A stretch of 64,000 nucleotides of DNA, taken from Erpetoichthys calabaricus. Taxonomy: Eukaryota; Chordata; Cladistia; Polypteriformes; Polypteridae. Positions within the stretch are counted from its first letter, which is position 1, and every line of letters starts with the position of its first letter. The position numbers were made by a program, and so were the translations under genes. The stretch lies in assembly GCF_900747795.2 (NCBI RefSeq), contig NC_041408.2, positions 94,237,259 to 94,301,258 of the forward strand, written 5' to 3'. Under the pieces are notes generated by a model. That model saw nothing but the letters and a program-made list of their open reading frames with translations, was not told the DNA's origin and made no database searches. Positions 11,420 to 23,430 of the stretch are shown here, piece after piece.

Positions 11420-12840
11420 GAGTCCAGCTGCAGTCAGGACAGTTTTAGGCCTCGGACAGATTCAGCGACCTGAGACATTCTGAGGCCCGTAAGTTGACGC
11501 CCCTGTTTAGCAGCATCTCTTTTGACTCCACCCACTTTCCACGCCCCCACTCCCCTGTGTTCGCAGTACACTTTTGTGCTGAATGTACTATTATAGTAAT
11601 GGTGGCAAACTGAACGTGTGTGCAAAAAGTATTTATTATAAATAGAAAAAATCTTCACCAGGATAAACTGTCATCCTAATGTAATAAACGTCTCCTTGTA
11701 CTTGATGTGACATCGTGAGCCATCATCCACCATGGGCACGCAAAGCCGCTCGGCTAGTCTTAGCTGGGCGACTCAAACGACTACTTTATACCTCTTTGTG
11801 CTTCTGAGGGCGAGTGGGACATTCCTCTGGTGCCACAATTAATGCATCGTTAATATGAATATTAAAATTCTGCACACCAGTAATAATGAAGTACTAATGA
11901 TATGACACAGAGAGGACCACTAAGACAGCACTAAGAGCAACTAAACGTCCGGCGGGTAGCATTGCATATTTGAACTGTTTACACAAATTCTATGATTTAT
12001 TTGATTCTGAGTCTATAAGAATATGTCGTGTTAATGGTAGCTGAGTGCCACATATCATTTATTCTTCTTCGTCTTCTTCCTTAGCATTTCCCATTGTTCT
12101 ATGGGGTCAGCCTTCTGATTACCAGCATAGACCCTCAGCCACTGAGCCACCACTCCGTGGAGTGCAGCATATAACTAACGTATTAAAAAGTGCAGTCTCA
12201 TGAATGAGACCCGGCAAACGCAGATATAAAACATATTCTATAAAATACAAAATCCATCCATCCATCCATTTTCCAACCCGCTGAATCCGAACACAGGGTC
12301 ACGGGGGTCTGCTGGAGCCAATCCCAGCCAACACAGGGCACAAGGCAGGAACCAATCCCGGGCAGGGTGCCAACCAACCGCAGGACACACACAAACACAC
12401 CCACACACCAAGCACACATTAGGGCCAATTTAGAATCGCCAATCCACCTAACCTGCATGTCTGTGGACTGTGGGAGGAAACCGGAGCGCCCGGAGGAAAC
12501 CCACGCAGACACGGGGAGAACATGCAAACTCCACGCAGGGAGGACCCGGGAAGCGAACCCGGGTCCCCAGGTCACCCAACTGCGAGGCAGCAGTGCTACC
12601 CACTGCGCCACCGTGCCGCCCAAAATACAAAATTTGTTGTTCAATTCAATTCTGATATATGACCTCGATAGTTTAGAAGTTTAATAAATGCTGAATATGC
12701 GTTTCAGTGCAGGAATTAAAAGGAATTGAAATCATGACGAGGGGTCGAAACAGGGGCGGGGCTTCAGAAGGGGGCGTCATAGCATCTGAAGTGCTCAGAT
12801 CTGTCCGAGGCCTAAAACTGTCCTGACTGCAGCTGGACTC
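11420..12840. repeat. Pair of perfect 42-bp inverted repeats
   Basis: Bases 11420-11461 and 12799-12840 are exact reverse complements; each arm contains CTGCAGTCAGGACAG and AGGCCTCGGACAG. They enclose about 1.34 kb that includes a younger SINE. This could be the ends of a foldback-type element or an inverted pair of one unknown repeat. No coding sequence is seen between them. Confidence 0.75.
12254..12621 (-). mobile_element. tRNA-derived SINE, full length
   Basis: A complete 368-bp copy and the best reference in the window. The head GGGCGGCACGGTGGCGCAG contains the box A-like sequence, GGGTTCGCTTCCCGGG holds box B, then come the body, a GT-rich tract and the CTGCGGTGGGTTGG...GGATGGATGG tail. 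Target duplications AAAATACAAAAT lie at 12242-12253 and 12622-12633. Confidence 0.95.
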
Positions 12841-13879
12841 TCGTCACATGTCCTGGAAAAACGGGACAACAGAAGAGACCAGGAGATGGAAGCTGAGTTC
12901 ACGTCTGAATTTTAAGAGGAAAAAATTCCAGGCAATTTTTCAGGCAGGGAGTCGTAATCTTTAATAATTAAAAGCGTAATTATGTACTTTTTTATGGTGC
13001 TTTTCTGACCTGCTCCCAGCACTTTACACAGACAGTAAGGGAGCCCCTTAAACTACCACCAATGTGCAGCCGCCATTCTTATGTCAGTACGCTCACCACA
13101 TATTATCAGCTATGAGGTGGTCAAGTGGTGACAGAGAAAGACAAGTGGTGATTAGGGGGCCCAAAAGACCCAGTCATGATGGGCAGTTCAGCCATTTTGG
13201 GGATATGGGGGCACATCCTTCTCTTTTTAAAAGATGCCCAAAGATCTTCATTGCCACAGAGAGTCGGAACCTCAGTTTAGTGGATGGCACCATTTTTTAC
13301 AGCACAGTGTCCCTGTCACTGCAGTGGGTGCATTGAAATCCACACAGACCACAGGGTAAGTGCCCCCTGCTGGTCTCACCAGCAGCGACCCAGGCTTTTC
13401 CTTGTTGGTCTCCCAAGTAATCAGCAAACAGGCAGGTGTGCTAGTGGAGGTGGTTTGGCCACTAGACAGTGGGAATGTGACTGGGAGATATCTGCACATC
13501 CATGGTATTGTAAAAGATGGAGCAGTGGAGTAAGCACTCAGACAACTGACAATGCTGGCAGTAAAAGAGCCATTTGTTCTTCTGCATCCTGTGGCCCTTA
13601 GGGGGTGTAACCCTCCCCAGAACAGTGTCACCTTACTTCTCTCCTGAGTGGGACTCCCCTAGGAAAGGTGGAGCAGATCCTCTTCAACTTGGCCATGGGG
13701 GGACTTCTGGTGCAACTGTACTGCTCACAGGAAGCACTTCCAGCTGAGGTGGAACGTCCACCTGACAGGGTCGTTTTCTCCCAACAGCACCATCTAGAGG
13801 CCCTCAAGGACCCCTCCGTGTCACCATTGCCCATCTGGCCAGGCAGTGGAGCAGGTCTTGTAAGGGCTGTCTACGTACT
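12841..13879. other. Unassigned, possibly repeat-derived
   Basis: No coding exon is supported. Several short open frames on both strands lack domains. Confidence 0.35.
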
Positions 13880-14446
13880 TCAGTCTCTCTCTATCTCTCT
13901 CTGTCTCACACACACACACAGCCTTTGTGGGCTTCTTGGGATGGCTCCGCCCCTTTTGACAGTCTCTCTCGGACTCCACCCCTTTTGACAACATGTGTCA
14001 CTCTCTCTCTCTCCGTCTCTTTCTTTCTCCCTCTTCCTCATTGTCTGCCCCTTCTGAAAGAGTTTCCCACAGGGTCCTCCCCTTCTGACATCATCTCTCT
14101 TTCTCATTCTAGCTCTCTCTCTCTCACACACACACCCACCCTCTGTGGACTTCTTAGGATGGCTCCACCCTTTTTGACAGTCTCTCTCTCTGTCTGTCTC
14201 AGGCTCCTCCCCTTCTGTTTTTCTCTCTCTTTCAGGATCGATTCTTTTGGTGGTGTGTTTATGTCTCTCTCTCTCTCTCTCTCATTCTCCCTCTTTCACT
14301 CTCATTTTTATGCTCTGCCCCTTCTGAAAGTGTTTCCTTCTGGATCCACCCATTTGTCAGTTTTTCTCTCTGTGTCAGGCTCCTCCCCTTTTTTACAGCT
14401 TTTTTCTCTCAGGCTCCGCCTCTTCACAGTGTGTGTGTGTGTGAGA

Positions 14447-14479
<33 letters not shown>

Positions 14480-14710
14480 CATTTCATGCTCCACCCCTTC
14501 TGAAAGAGTTTCCCTCAGGATCTGCCTTCTATGATAACATCTCTCTCTCTCACACACACACACACCTTCTGTGGACTTCTTAGGATGGCTCCACCCCTTC
14601 TGACAGTGTCTCTCTTGTTCTCTGTGTCTGGTTCCTCCCCTTCCCACAGTTTTTTTCTCTCTAAGGCTCCGCCTCTTTTGACAGTGTCTGTGTATGTGTG
14701 TAGTTGTGAG
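13880..14710 (+). repeat. Compound GC-box/CT-rich minisatellite
   Basis: About 15 imperfect copies of CTCCRCCCCTTYTGACAG alternate with (CT)n and (CA)n tracts. A longer block, with a (CA)n run followed by CTTCTTAGGATGGCTCC, occurs three times at about 13907, 14121 and 14541, showing higher-order repetition. The unit resembles a GC box (CTCCGCCC). Open frames of up to 192 codons across it are low-complexity artefacts. Confidence 0.85.
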
Positions 14711-14932
14711 ACATAGATAGATACTTTATTAATCCCAAGGGGAAATTCACATACTCCAGCAGCAGCATACTGATAAAAAAAACAATATTAAATTAAAGAG
14801 TGATAACAATGCAGGTAAAAACAGACAATAACTTTGTATAATGTTAACGTTTACCCGCCCAGGTGGAATTGAAGAGTCGCATAGTTTGGGGGAGGAATGA
14901 TCTTCTCAGTCTGTCAGTGGAGCAGTGGAGCA
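14711..14932 (-). mobile_element. 3' end of the 3411-5293 LINE family
   Basis: The 3' terminus (TATC repeats, GGGATTAATAAAG) and adjoining sequence through CTGCTCCACTGACAGACTG match the LINE at 3411-5293. It is severely 5'-truncated. Confidence 0.85.
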
Positions 14933-15290
14933 TGGACGCTATCCAGTGACCTGAGACGAAGACTGGACTCCTTTGGTACTGTGTCTCTTCGAAGAATCCT
15001 TGGGTACCGCTGGTGTGACTTTGTGTTGCTCATGGAGTCCCGAATAAGGCACATGACCTGCATTGTGAGGGGGCACCAGTTATGGCACTGTGACCATGAG
15101 GCACCATTACCCAAGGGGGATACTCATTGTTGAGGACCAAAATGGCTGGACCTGGCTGCGGCAGATAGAGGGTCATTTCCGGAAGGTGGAACTGGACCGC
15201 ATATCTGCCTGGGGGGTTGCCAACTGGGATCCAGTTGTTTCATCGTGTGGTGGGTGCGGCAATGTGCCTCAACTTGACTTGACTTGTGCA
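14933..15290 (+). mobile_element. LINE C-terminal relic
   Basis: Codons give RRRLDSFGTVSLRRILGYRW and IRHMTCIVRGHQLW, typical of the region after the RT domain in several fish LINEs. It ends in a CTTGACTTGACTTG tail. A related 3' end lies at 21160-21360. The clade is not certain. Confidence 0.6.
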
Positions 15291-15329
15291 TGTGTCTCTC
15301 GCTCTCTTTCTCTCCCTCTCACTCAGGTG

Positions 15330-17065
15330 TCTAATGCCCTACCAGAATTCCCATGCCAGACTCCCCACTCACGTCACATAACGGGTGGTCCTTTAGTAAT
15401 GTAATGAGGCTCAGAGCTTTGCTGCTCTGCTTGGGTGTTCGTCTGGTGATGTTACAGTCAGCTGTGTCCATGATGGTCTCCACACTGCTTTGCACATTTT
15501 CTTTCTCTCCTTCTGTCAGGTCCATGTGGCCTCATCATATCCTTCAAGCTATAAACACTGCTGGTCAGGAGTAAACCTCTGTGCTTAGACCTACCAACTT
15601 AAGACTCCCAAGATGCCACCACTCCTCCAGCTGCAGACGCCACAGACCCCCACCGACCCCCTGTGCCCTCACCAACAGCCCCCAAAAGAAAACCTTAAAG
15701 CAAAACCCGAGAAATACAAAAACTGGGTCTGCCTTTCAGAGCTTAGCTGCCTTTTATCTGCCATTACGCGGAGTGTTTGGTGTGTTTGACACTCGTCAGG
15801 TCATCTAATGAAGCGCTCTGTCACCGTGACATTTGGAATCCGTTTCCGTTTTGAGTAAAGCCCACCCGTCCATTGTCAGACCTGGAGCTCCTCCTCGGTC
15901 CCTGACACCTCCACACTCTCACTCACGCGGTGTAAACTGGGCGCCGATGTTTTCGGGAAGCGCGGATCTCAGCAGACACAATGGCACCGGCACGCAAGAG
16001 ACGATGCGCTTCTCGGCCCTCAAATGAAAGGCTGCCGGCTATTTTTAAACTGGCCTTCCGAGCTTAGAAATGGAAAGTTTGGGTTAAGAAAGGAGATCAA
16101 TGTGAAGTAACAATAATAATAATTAAAACGAAACTCTCATCGGGAACAAAAGCCGTAATCACTGTATGGTGAAGGACCCTGCACTGTACGGATGGTGGGC
16201 TACTCTCAAGGGAACTTTTGCTTGTTTTCAGAACCAACTTGCGATCGCAGGGGTCCGTGAAAGGGGCTATAGATTGGTTGAGTCATTCATTTCCTTAAGC
16301 CACGAAGTCCCTTGTAGTGTAATGAAGAAGCAGATCTTAATAACAGCAGTCGACCCCTCATGGCGAGCCATTGGACCGGAGGACCTGTCATGACAGTCAC
16401 AGTTGATCGACGTGGGGCTCCTGAGCAGAAGCGAACTCTTCGGTTTTCTGTTGAAGACACAGCACAGTCTGCCGTCGCTCTCTTTTCACTTCATTACGTT
16501 TTTGCACTTTAGAGAGTTGATATTAATTAGGGAGTCCTTTTCGTGTTATTCTTGGATCCACCGTAACCAAAAGTACTACACCCTTCACCGAGCTTCCATC
16601 GCCTTATTACTAACATCACACGCATTAAACACGAAGCATTCCAACATCTTCAAATGCTGTGTCTTACACGTTTTTTTTGACACAATGCTGATGCCCCTTT
16701 CTAGTTGACCTGGACATAAAGCTCTTTAAGCTGCATGTTGCTTATGAAAATAAATAAAGAAATAAATATAATTGCCATTGTCCGACTATTCACCCGTGAC
16801 TCACTTTATTTTGATAACCACTGTCACTCAAGCGTAATTAGAATAAGGCTCTGATGAAAATGTTGTATGTACTCCTGACCAAGAGAGGGCGCAGTTGTTG
16901 ACTTCTTCCCTCTTGTCGCACGTGGACATGACCAGTAAGCGTCAGACGGGCGGTGACGTCCCCTCCTGTACCAGCATGAAAAGTCCCACATCGTGACCCC
17001 TACTGTGTCCCTAGCCATGTAACGGTGATTCAACCCGGAGGTCGGCGTTCCATTCAAATCTTAAT
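15330..17065. other. No gene seen
   Basis: No exon or element recognised. Short open frames on both strands have no domain. Confidence 0.35.
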
Positions 17066-17206
17066 ATTATATAAAGTTATTGTCTGTTTTTACCTGCATT
17101 ATTATCAATCTTTAATTTAATATTGTTTTTTGTATCAGTAAGGTGCTACTGGAGTATGTGAATTTCCCCTTGGGATTAATAAAGTATCTATCTATCTATC
17201 TATCTA
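17066..17206 (+). mobile_element. 3' end of the 3411-5293 LINE family
   Basis: Plus-strand copy ending GGGATTAATAAAG followed by (TATC)n, at about 17175-17206. Confidence 0.85.
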
Positions 17207-17926
17207 AACCTGAGAGACATAAACTCATCAGGAGTGGTCTTTTCAAAGCGATGGACCACTCGGTCCACTTATTTTACTCTTGTATCTTCTCCATCACATC
17301 ATTAAACCGGGTAAACGTTGTGACTCCCCAACTCTGTTCTTGTCCTTCGCCTTGTTTTACACCTATCAGTAGTGACCATCTTAACAATTACAAATGATAA
17401 CAATTAGGATGTTTTTAGGAGTTGTGAACAAACAAGGCACCACCATGGACGGAGTTTGAATGGGCACACGAACCATACTTTTGAGTCTCAGCCTTACCGC
17501 TATATACTTACATCACATCCTAAGTCTTATAGGAAACAGAAAGTTGCAATTTTACCTAAATCACACTTTAAAGGGCTCCTTTAAAACTTCGAAATTATAA
17601 AAAAAAAAGTGCGCAAGTCCCATTAACGACATAGAAATCTGATACTTGCTTGGTGAGGCTCAGCCCCCCTGCATTCATGCTCTGGATATGGGGGTCTGGA
17701 TGATGGATGGACTGATGGAAAGTCAGAGCGTTGTTAAGTTTGGATTTACGTCTTTAAAGAGATTTTTTTTTTTTTTTACTTGTTACACATTTTTATCCCA
17801 GTGGGTTGTGTGACGTGAGGCTAACGTGCTGCTTGGACAAGTGGCGCATTCACTGCGCGAGCACGACGTTGTGGTCACTTAAATGGCTACTAGAGGAGCA
17901 GCAATCTAATCATCATCTTATTTATA
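17207..17926. other. No gene seen
   Basis: Unassigned; includes a T-rich run at 17763-17778. Confidence 0.35.
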
Positions 17927-17928
17927 TA

Positions 17929-19546
17929 CAGTGGTGTGAAAAACTATTTGCCCCCTTCCTGATTTCTTATTCTTTTGCATGTTTGTCACACAAAATGTTT
18001 CTGATCATCAAACACATTTAACCATTAGTCAAATATAACACAAGTAAACACAAAATGCAGTTTGTAAATGGTGGTTTTTATTATTTAGGGAGAAAAAAAA
18101 ATCCAAACCTACATGGCCCTGTGTGAAAAAGTAATTGCCCCCTGAACCTAATAACTGGTTGGGCCACCCTTAGCAGCAATAACTGCAATCAAGCGTTTGC
18201 GATAACTTGCAATGAGTCTTTTACAGCGCTCTGGAGGAATTTTGGCCCACTCATCTTTGCAAAATTGTTGTAATTCAGCTTTATTTGAGGGTTTTCTAGC
18301 ATGAACCGCCTTTTTAAGGTCATGCCATAGCATCTCAATTGGATTCAGGTCAGGACTTTGACTAGGCCACTCCAAAGTCTTCATTTTGTTTTTCTTCAGC
18401 CATTCAGAGGTGGATTTGCTGGTGTGTTTTGGGTCATTGTCCTGTTGCAGCACTCAAGATCGCTTCAGCTTGAGTTGACGAACAGATGGCCGGACATTCT
18501 CCTTTAGGATTTTTTGGTAGACAGTAGAATTCATGGTTCCATCTATCACAGCAAGCCTTCCAGGTCCTGAAGCAGCAAAACAACCCCAGACCATCACACT
18601 ACCACCACCATATTTTACTGTTGGTATGATGTTCTTTTTCTGAAATGCTGTGTTCCTTTTACGCCAGATGTAACGGGACATTTGCCTTCCAAAAAGTTCA
18701 ACTTTTGTCTCATCAGTCCACAAGGTATTTTCCCAAAAGTCTTGGCAATCATTGAGATGTTTCTTAGCAAAATTGAGACGAGCCCTAATGTTCTTTTTGC
18801 TTAACAGTGGTTTGCGTCTTGGAAATCTGCCATGCAGGCCGTTTTTGCCCAGTCTCTTTCTTATGGTGGAGTCGTGAACACTGACCTTAATTGAGGCAAG
18901 TGAGGCCTGCAGTTCTTTAGATGTTGTCCTGGGGTCTTTTGTGACCTCTCGGATGAGTCGTCTCTGCGCTCTTGGGGTAATTTTGGTCGGCCGGCCACTC
19001 CTGGGAAGGTTCACCACTGTTCCATGTTTTTGCCATTTGTGGATAATGGCTCTCACTGTGGTTCACTGGAGTCCCAAAGCTTTAGAAATGGCTTTATAAC
19101 CTTTACCAGACTGATAGATCTCAATTACTTCTATTCTCATTTGTTCCTGAATTTCTTTGGATCTTGGCATGATGTCTAGCTTTTGAGGTGCTTTTGGTCT
19201 ACTTCTCTGTGTCAGGCAGCTCCTATTTAAGTGATTTCTTGATTGAAACAGGTGTGGCAGTAATCAGGCCTCGGGGTGGCTACGGAAATTGAACTCAGGT
19301 GTGATACACCACAGTTAGGTTATTTTTTAACAAGGGGGCAATTACTTTTTCACACAGGGCCATGTAGGTTTGGATTTTTTTTCTCCCTAAATAATAAACA
19401 CCATCATTTAAAAACTGCATTTTGTGTTTACTTGTGTTATATTTGACTAATGGTTAAATGTGTTTGATGATCAGAAACATTTTGTGTGACAAACATGCAA
19501 AAGAATAAGAAATCAGGAAGGGGGCAAATAGTTTTTCACACCACTG
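17929..19546 (-). mobile_element. Tc1/mariner element, family B, copy 1
   Basis: 1618 bp with about 210-bp terminal inverted repeats starting CAGTGGTGTGAAAAACTA, flanked by TA at 17927 and 19547. It is colinear and equal in length to the copy at 41109-42726. By eye they differ at roughly a dozen bases (about 99% identical). It landed in a TTTATATAGCACCTTTCA motif, which reads continuously if the element and one TA are removed. Confidence 0.96.
18148..19170 (-). pseudogene. Tc1 transposase, family B, two stops
   Basis: Reads MPRSKEIQEQMRIEVIEI, helix-turn-helix DNA-binding region, GRPTKITPRAQRRLI linker, then the DDE domain with D in LWTDETKVELFG, D in [11 protein letters not shown] and E in [12 protein letters not shown]. 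Two nonsense codons are seen by comparison with copy 2: CGA to TGA after KALGLQ, and TGG to TGA after LKLKRS. Otherwise it is full length at about 340 codons, so its inactivation is very recent. Confidence 0.93.
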
Positions 19547-19548
19547 TA

Positions 19549-19690
19549 GCACCTTTCATACGTCTGAATGCAGCTCAAAGTGCTTTATAGAGACGTCAAA
19601 TAACAAATAGTAAAAATAAGAATAAAAAACAAAACAGAATTAATAATAATAAAATAAGAATACAATCAAACATTAAAAAATTAAAAAAGA
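19549..19690. repeat. Dispersed GCACCTTTCATA...AAAGTGCTTTA repeat
   Basis: The right half of the Tc1 target site. Together with TTTATATA at 17921-17928 it makes a unit that belongs to the TATATAGCGCCTTTCA motif family described in the findings, followed by CAGCTCAAAGTGCTTTATAG and an A-rich tail. Confidence 0.6.
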
Positions 19691-19699
19691 AGAATACCG

Positions 19700-20274
19700 A
19701 ATGTAAAATATTCAAGTTGAAGAGACCTCGCTCAAACTGTAAAGTAAAACGGAATGTTTTTTGTTTTAAGGGTTGCTGACGTTAAATTACCGTATTGGTT
19801 GATCATTAACGTATTTACATGAGCTGCGGACTTAAAGTGAGAAATTTCAAGATTAAATTTAGTAACATATTGAAAAGCCACTCCACCTTCTGGTCTCTTC
19901 TCGCCCCCACCAGCGACATCCATCTGAATTTGACCGCGACGTGGCGTGAAGCGCGCGCTCCGCACTGACGAGCACGCTTGGACCGGCGGCGAGCAGATCA
20001 CGTGGTGTAATCCCGGCTGAGCCACTGACCCGATGTCCCCTCTTTGCAAATCACTTAACATCGCCGCCCCCTGTCCTTCGCCGCACATGAAAAGGTTTTT
20101 TTTTTTTTTTTTTTGGAGTCTTGTAGCTGATAGACGATAACGGGCAGCGCAGTTCACATCGATGCCGCTTCTCTTGTAAGATCCATCAGCTGTATGGAAA
20201 GGGAAGCTCGTCTCAGTCTCTGAATTGGTGCACAGAGTTAACAGACAAAACAAAAACCATTACAACCCGCCGAG
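19700..20274. other. No gene seen; CpG-richer
   Basis: A 173-codon minus-strand open frame lacks any recognisable domain; a T tract lies at about 20097-20114. Confidence 0.35.
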
Positions 20275-20450
20275 TTCACTCAGAGTGGTCGTTCTGAAGC
20301 CAGGGATCTGCACTGGCAATCAAAGTTGCTGGTTCGAATTCTGTAAATACCAATAGGGACTCTGCTCTGTTGTGCCCTTAACCTGCAATTGCTGAGCGCT
20401 TTGAGTAGTGAGAAAAGCGCTATATAAATGCAAAGAATTATTATTACAGT
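20275..20450 (+). mobile_element. Second tRNA-derived SINE family
   Basis: Contains GTTGCTGGTTCGAATTC (box B), GACTCTGCTCTGTTG, CCCTTAACCTGCAATTGC and an ending of GCGCTATATAAATGC followed by ATTATTATTA. This layout is common in fish SINEs. It differs from the GGATGG-tailed family. Confidence 0.7.
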
Positions 20451-20494
20451 ACAACGAATTAATTTTTGGATTTAAAAAACGTATTAATGTCACG

Positions 20495-20809
20495 GGGCGG
20501 CACGGTGGCGCAGTGGGTAGCACTGCTGCCTCGCAGTTAGAAGACGCGTTGTCACTTCCTGGGTCGTCCCTGCGTGGAGTTTGCATGTTCTCCCCTGCGT
20601 GGGTTTCGTCACACAGTCCAAAGACATGCAGGTTAGGTGCATTGGTGATCCTAAATTGTCCCTAGTGTGTGTATGTGTGTGCCTTGCGGTGGGCTGGCAC
20701 CCTCCCCGGTGTTTGTTTCCTGCCTTGCACCCTGTGTTGGCTGGGATTGGCTCCAGCAGACCCCGTGAAGTAGTTCGTATATGGCGGGTTGGATAATGGA
20801 TGGTTGGAT
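20495..20809 (+). mobile_element. tRNA-derived SINE, near full length
   Basis: Head GGGCGGCACGGTGGCGCAG to tail GGATAATGGATGG; target duplications TTAATGTCACG at 20484-20494 and 20810-20820. The B box is diverged. Confidence 0.93.
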
Positions 20810-20820
20810 TTAATGTCACG

Positions 20821-21159
20821 TTTTTCCTCCTAAATAAATTAAGTAAATTCTACTGAAAATAATGTAGCGACCTCCGCGTCAGGTTCGACAAAGAAGAAAA
20901 CAAAACAGACGGACGAAGTAAAACTCACAAAGCAGTTTACATTAACAATAGAGCAGATAATAGCAAAAAAATGAACGTCTTTGACATTGAATTCTTTACA
21001 ACCTCCTATATTTTTCTATCTGTCATATTTGCAAAAAAAGAAAGAAGAAAAGCAAAAAAACAGAAAAAGACAAACGCCGACTTCGCCATCCCACAACACT
21101 ACCTTCTAGCCCCTTCTCAAGCGAACCTCTCGACCCTCCTCCCGTTCCAGCTTGCAGGA
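20821..21159. other. No gene seen
   Basis: A-rich sequence; a plus-strand open frame (20971-21234) has no domain. Confidence 0.35.
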
Positions 21160-21360
21160 CCCTCATTGTTGAGGACTCGAGCGGCTGGAGCAGGCCAAGG
21201 GGATGCCCACGTTACACCTGGCTATGGCAGATAGAAGGTCCTTTCACGAGGGTGGGACTGGACCACGTCTGCCTGGGGGGTTACCAACCAGGATCCTGAG
21301 CTGTTTCATCACGTGCTGTACCAGTGCATGCTCCCCAACCTGACCTCACCTGACCTTAGA
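21160..21360 (+). mobile_element. LINE 3' relic
   Basis: Aligns to 15130-15290, sharing CATTGTTGAGGAC, GGCAGATAGA, CTGGGGGGTT and CCAGGATCC-like blocks, and ends in ACCTGACCTCACCTGACC. It is the degraded end of the same LINE family. Confidence 0.6.
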
Positions 21361-21829
21361 AAGTGAGCTGTAATAAATTGTAAATGGCTATTTGACTGTT
21401 TATCAATACAAACGATGAAGAATAAGAAAAACTTTCTCATTTATTTTGCTCGATTGCACTTTTCGCTGAAACCTTAACAATGACTTTGTGACGGGCATTT
21501 CGTGAACAATTCGTTCGTCTCGATTGTCCGTTTTCAGTGGCGCTCAACAGGACTGCACGATGTCGCCGTCTTTCGTTTCCCCGCTGCTGGTAGATGTCTA
21601 AAGCGCATGCGCATGAACCGCCTGACTCGTGACTCATTGAATCATTACCAGTGGCATTCTGTAACGAAACGTCTTAATAGAATTATACATCTAAAATGTG
21701 TTCAGTATATAATTATGTGCTTTGTATATAGAAACAGGACAATATGAATTAATTAAATATAAATAAAGAAATAACACTAAGTTTTATATGTGTATAAACA
21801 TATATAATATGAAACTATTCTAGATAGAC

Positions 21830-21895
21830 GGAATGAAAGGCACTATATGATAGAAAAATTTGAAAGGCACTATATAATAGATAGCTAGATCACAC
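21830..21895. repeat. GAAAGGCACTATATA composite repeat
   Basis: Two copies of GAAAGGCACTATATR next to a GATA-like tract. This is the reverse complement of the TATATAGTGCCTTTC motif. Confidence 0.75.
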
Positions 21896-23021
21896 TTTAA
21901 TTAAAATTTGTGATAGTGTAGTTCAGCCAGTGTGCCGCAGCCCAGTGGTGTGCCTTGGAAATCATAGTGTAGCGCACTTGGTTCCGAACCTGAGAAGATC
22001 AGGGTCCACAGGTGGTCGAGACCTGTCTGAGGAGGACAGGACTGCCAGATGGTATAAAAGCAGCTCCGCGATCGCCATGCTAAAGCCCTTCGGACGCGTC
22101 TCCTGGCTGCCGGAGTCCCTCTGCCTGTGTTTTCTGGTCACCAGCGAATCTCACGGGGCTTTTGTGGGGCACACGAGTTGCCCCCTCACTATCTGCAAAT
22201 GCTGATCTCCGAGCTGCTCTTTTACCGGCTTCTTCGCTGACCCCGCGAGTGTATGAGACAGAATGAGACAGGATATGTTTTTGCTGTACAGGACTTGGGA
22301 TGTTTTTGGTTACAAAACGTGTGCCACCACAGAAAATAAAAGGATGGGAAACACTATTGTAGTTTTTTTTCCAGGTCTTATACATACAACCGTCCCCTAT
22401 AATAGGACGGCATACCCGTGTCTGCTGTTAAGGCGGTTCGGGCGTCTGTCCCCAAGTATTTACGCTCTTGTCGTTCTTTTCCCCTTCGCTTCTCTTGCCC
22501 TGATGAAGCCCAACGCCGCCTTATTGCTTGTAGCCCACTGAGCACCGCAATCCCCGCCGGCCCCGCGCTGGATGCTCAGAGCGCCGCATGTCCGAGTCAG
22601 CAGATTCGGCCGCCGCAGCGAGCGCTCGTTCCGCTTTAACGACAGCGAACTCGTGACTGCGACTTTTGTGACGGGAGAGGAACGCAGCCAAGTAATGACC
22701 GTGTTATTTTGCGGTCCGTGTGATCGGTGGGCTTTGTTGTGTTTTTTTATTCAGTTGTTTGCTCTTCGTGTAACGCGCGCGAATCCCCGCGCAGACCCCT
22801 TTTCTGTACATAAAGAACGGACGTCATTCGATTTTGTTTGTTAAATGTCCTCTAAATAGAAGTACAAATTGGCACTTGGTTGAATGACACACTTGTATTC
22901 AGTGCGCCTGTTTGTCACTTCTGGCTGGGTAGCCTACAGGGGGTCGACCTTTACTGATTGAGCTTGGGGGGCTGCGAAGCTTCTCCTCGTTCGCGCCCTT
23001 ATCGGACTCTTTACAGGTTTA
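21896..23021. other. CpG-rich, no supported gene
   Basis: GC- and CpG-rich from about 22400 to 22830. TATAAAA occurs at 22054 and two overlapping plus-strand frames run through 22418-22844, but none shows a domain or clear splice structure. It could be a promoter-proximal CpG island or an old repeat. Confidence 0.35.
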
Positions 23022-23162
23022 TGTGTGTGTCCTGCGGTGGGTTGGCACCCTGCTCGGGATTGGTTCCTGCCTTGTGCCCTGTGTTGGCTGGGATTGGCTT
23101 CAGCAGACCCCCGTGACCCTGTGTTCGGATTCAGCGGGTTGGAAAATGGATGGATGGATGGA
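23022..23162 (+). mobile_element. SINE 3' half
   Basis: Begins with a short GTGTGTGT run and CCTGCGGTGGGTTGGC and ends in (GGAT)n. No clear target duplication is visible. Confidence 0.85.
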
Positions 23163-23430
23163 TTTTGTCCTCACGGGTTTCTGTGCGGCCACCTTGTCAG
23201 GTGTATGAGTGACTAGGGGGGGTCCAGTCAGGGGTCGGTATTGCACAGTTTGACATTCAGGCTTGGGGTGGGTTAGTTTGGACAGATGAACCATAAAAAT
23301 ATTTGCATTGTTTAGAGTCTCAGCCGTACTGTAATATACTTAATTCATATCTCAAGTCACGTATCACAAATTGTTCATAATATAAAGTTACGAAGTAACC
23401 TAAATTTCACTAGCAATAGGAATAAAACTT

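Noticed and set aside
13925-14503. 192-codon plus-strand frame in CT-rich DNA
   Set aside because: Low-complexity Ser/Leu translation of the minisatellite, repeated on both strands.
20275-20809. tRNA genes
   Set aside because: Box A and box B-like sequences are inside SINEs with tails and target duplications; no cloverleaf tRNA is apparent.
22054-22060. TATAAAA as a promoter TATA box
   Set aside because: No downstream exon or conserved start can be shown; a TATA string alone in CpG-rich DNA is not enough.
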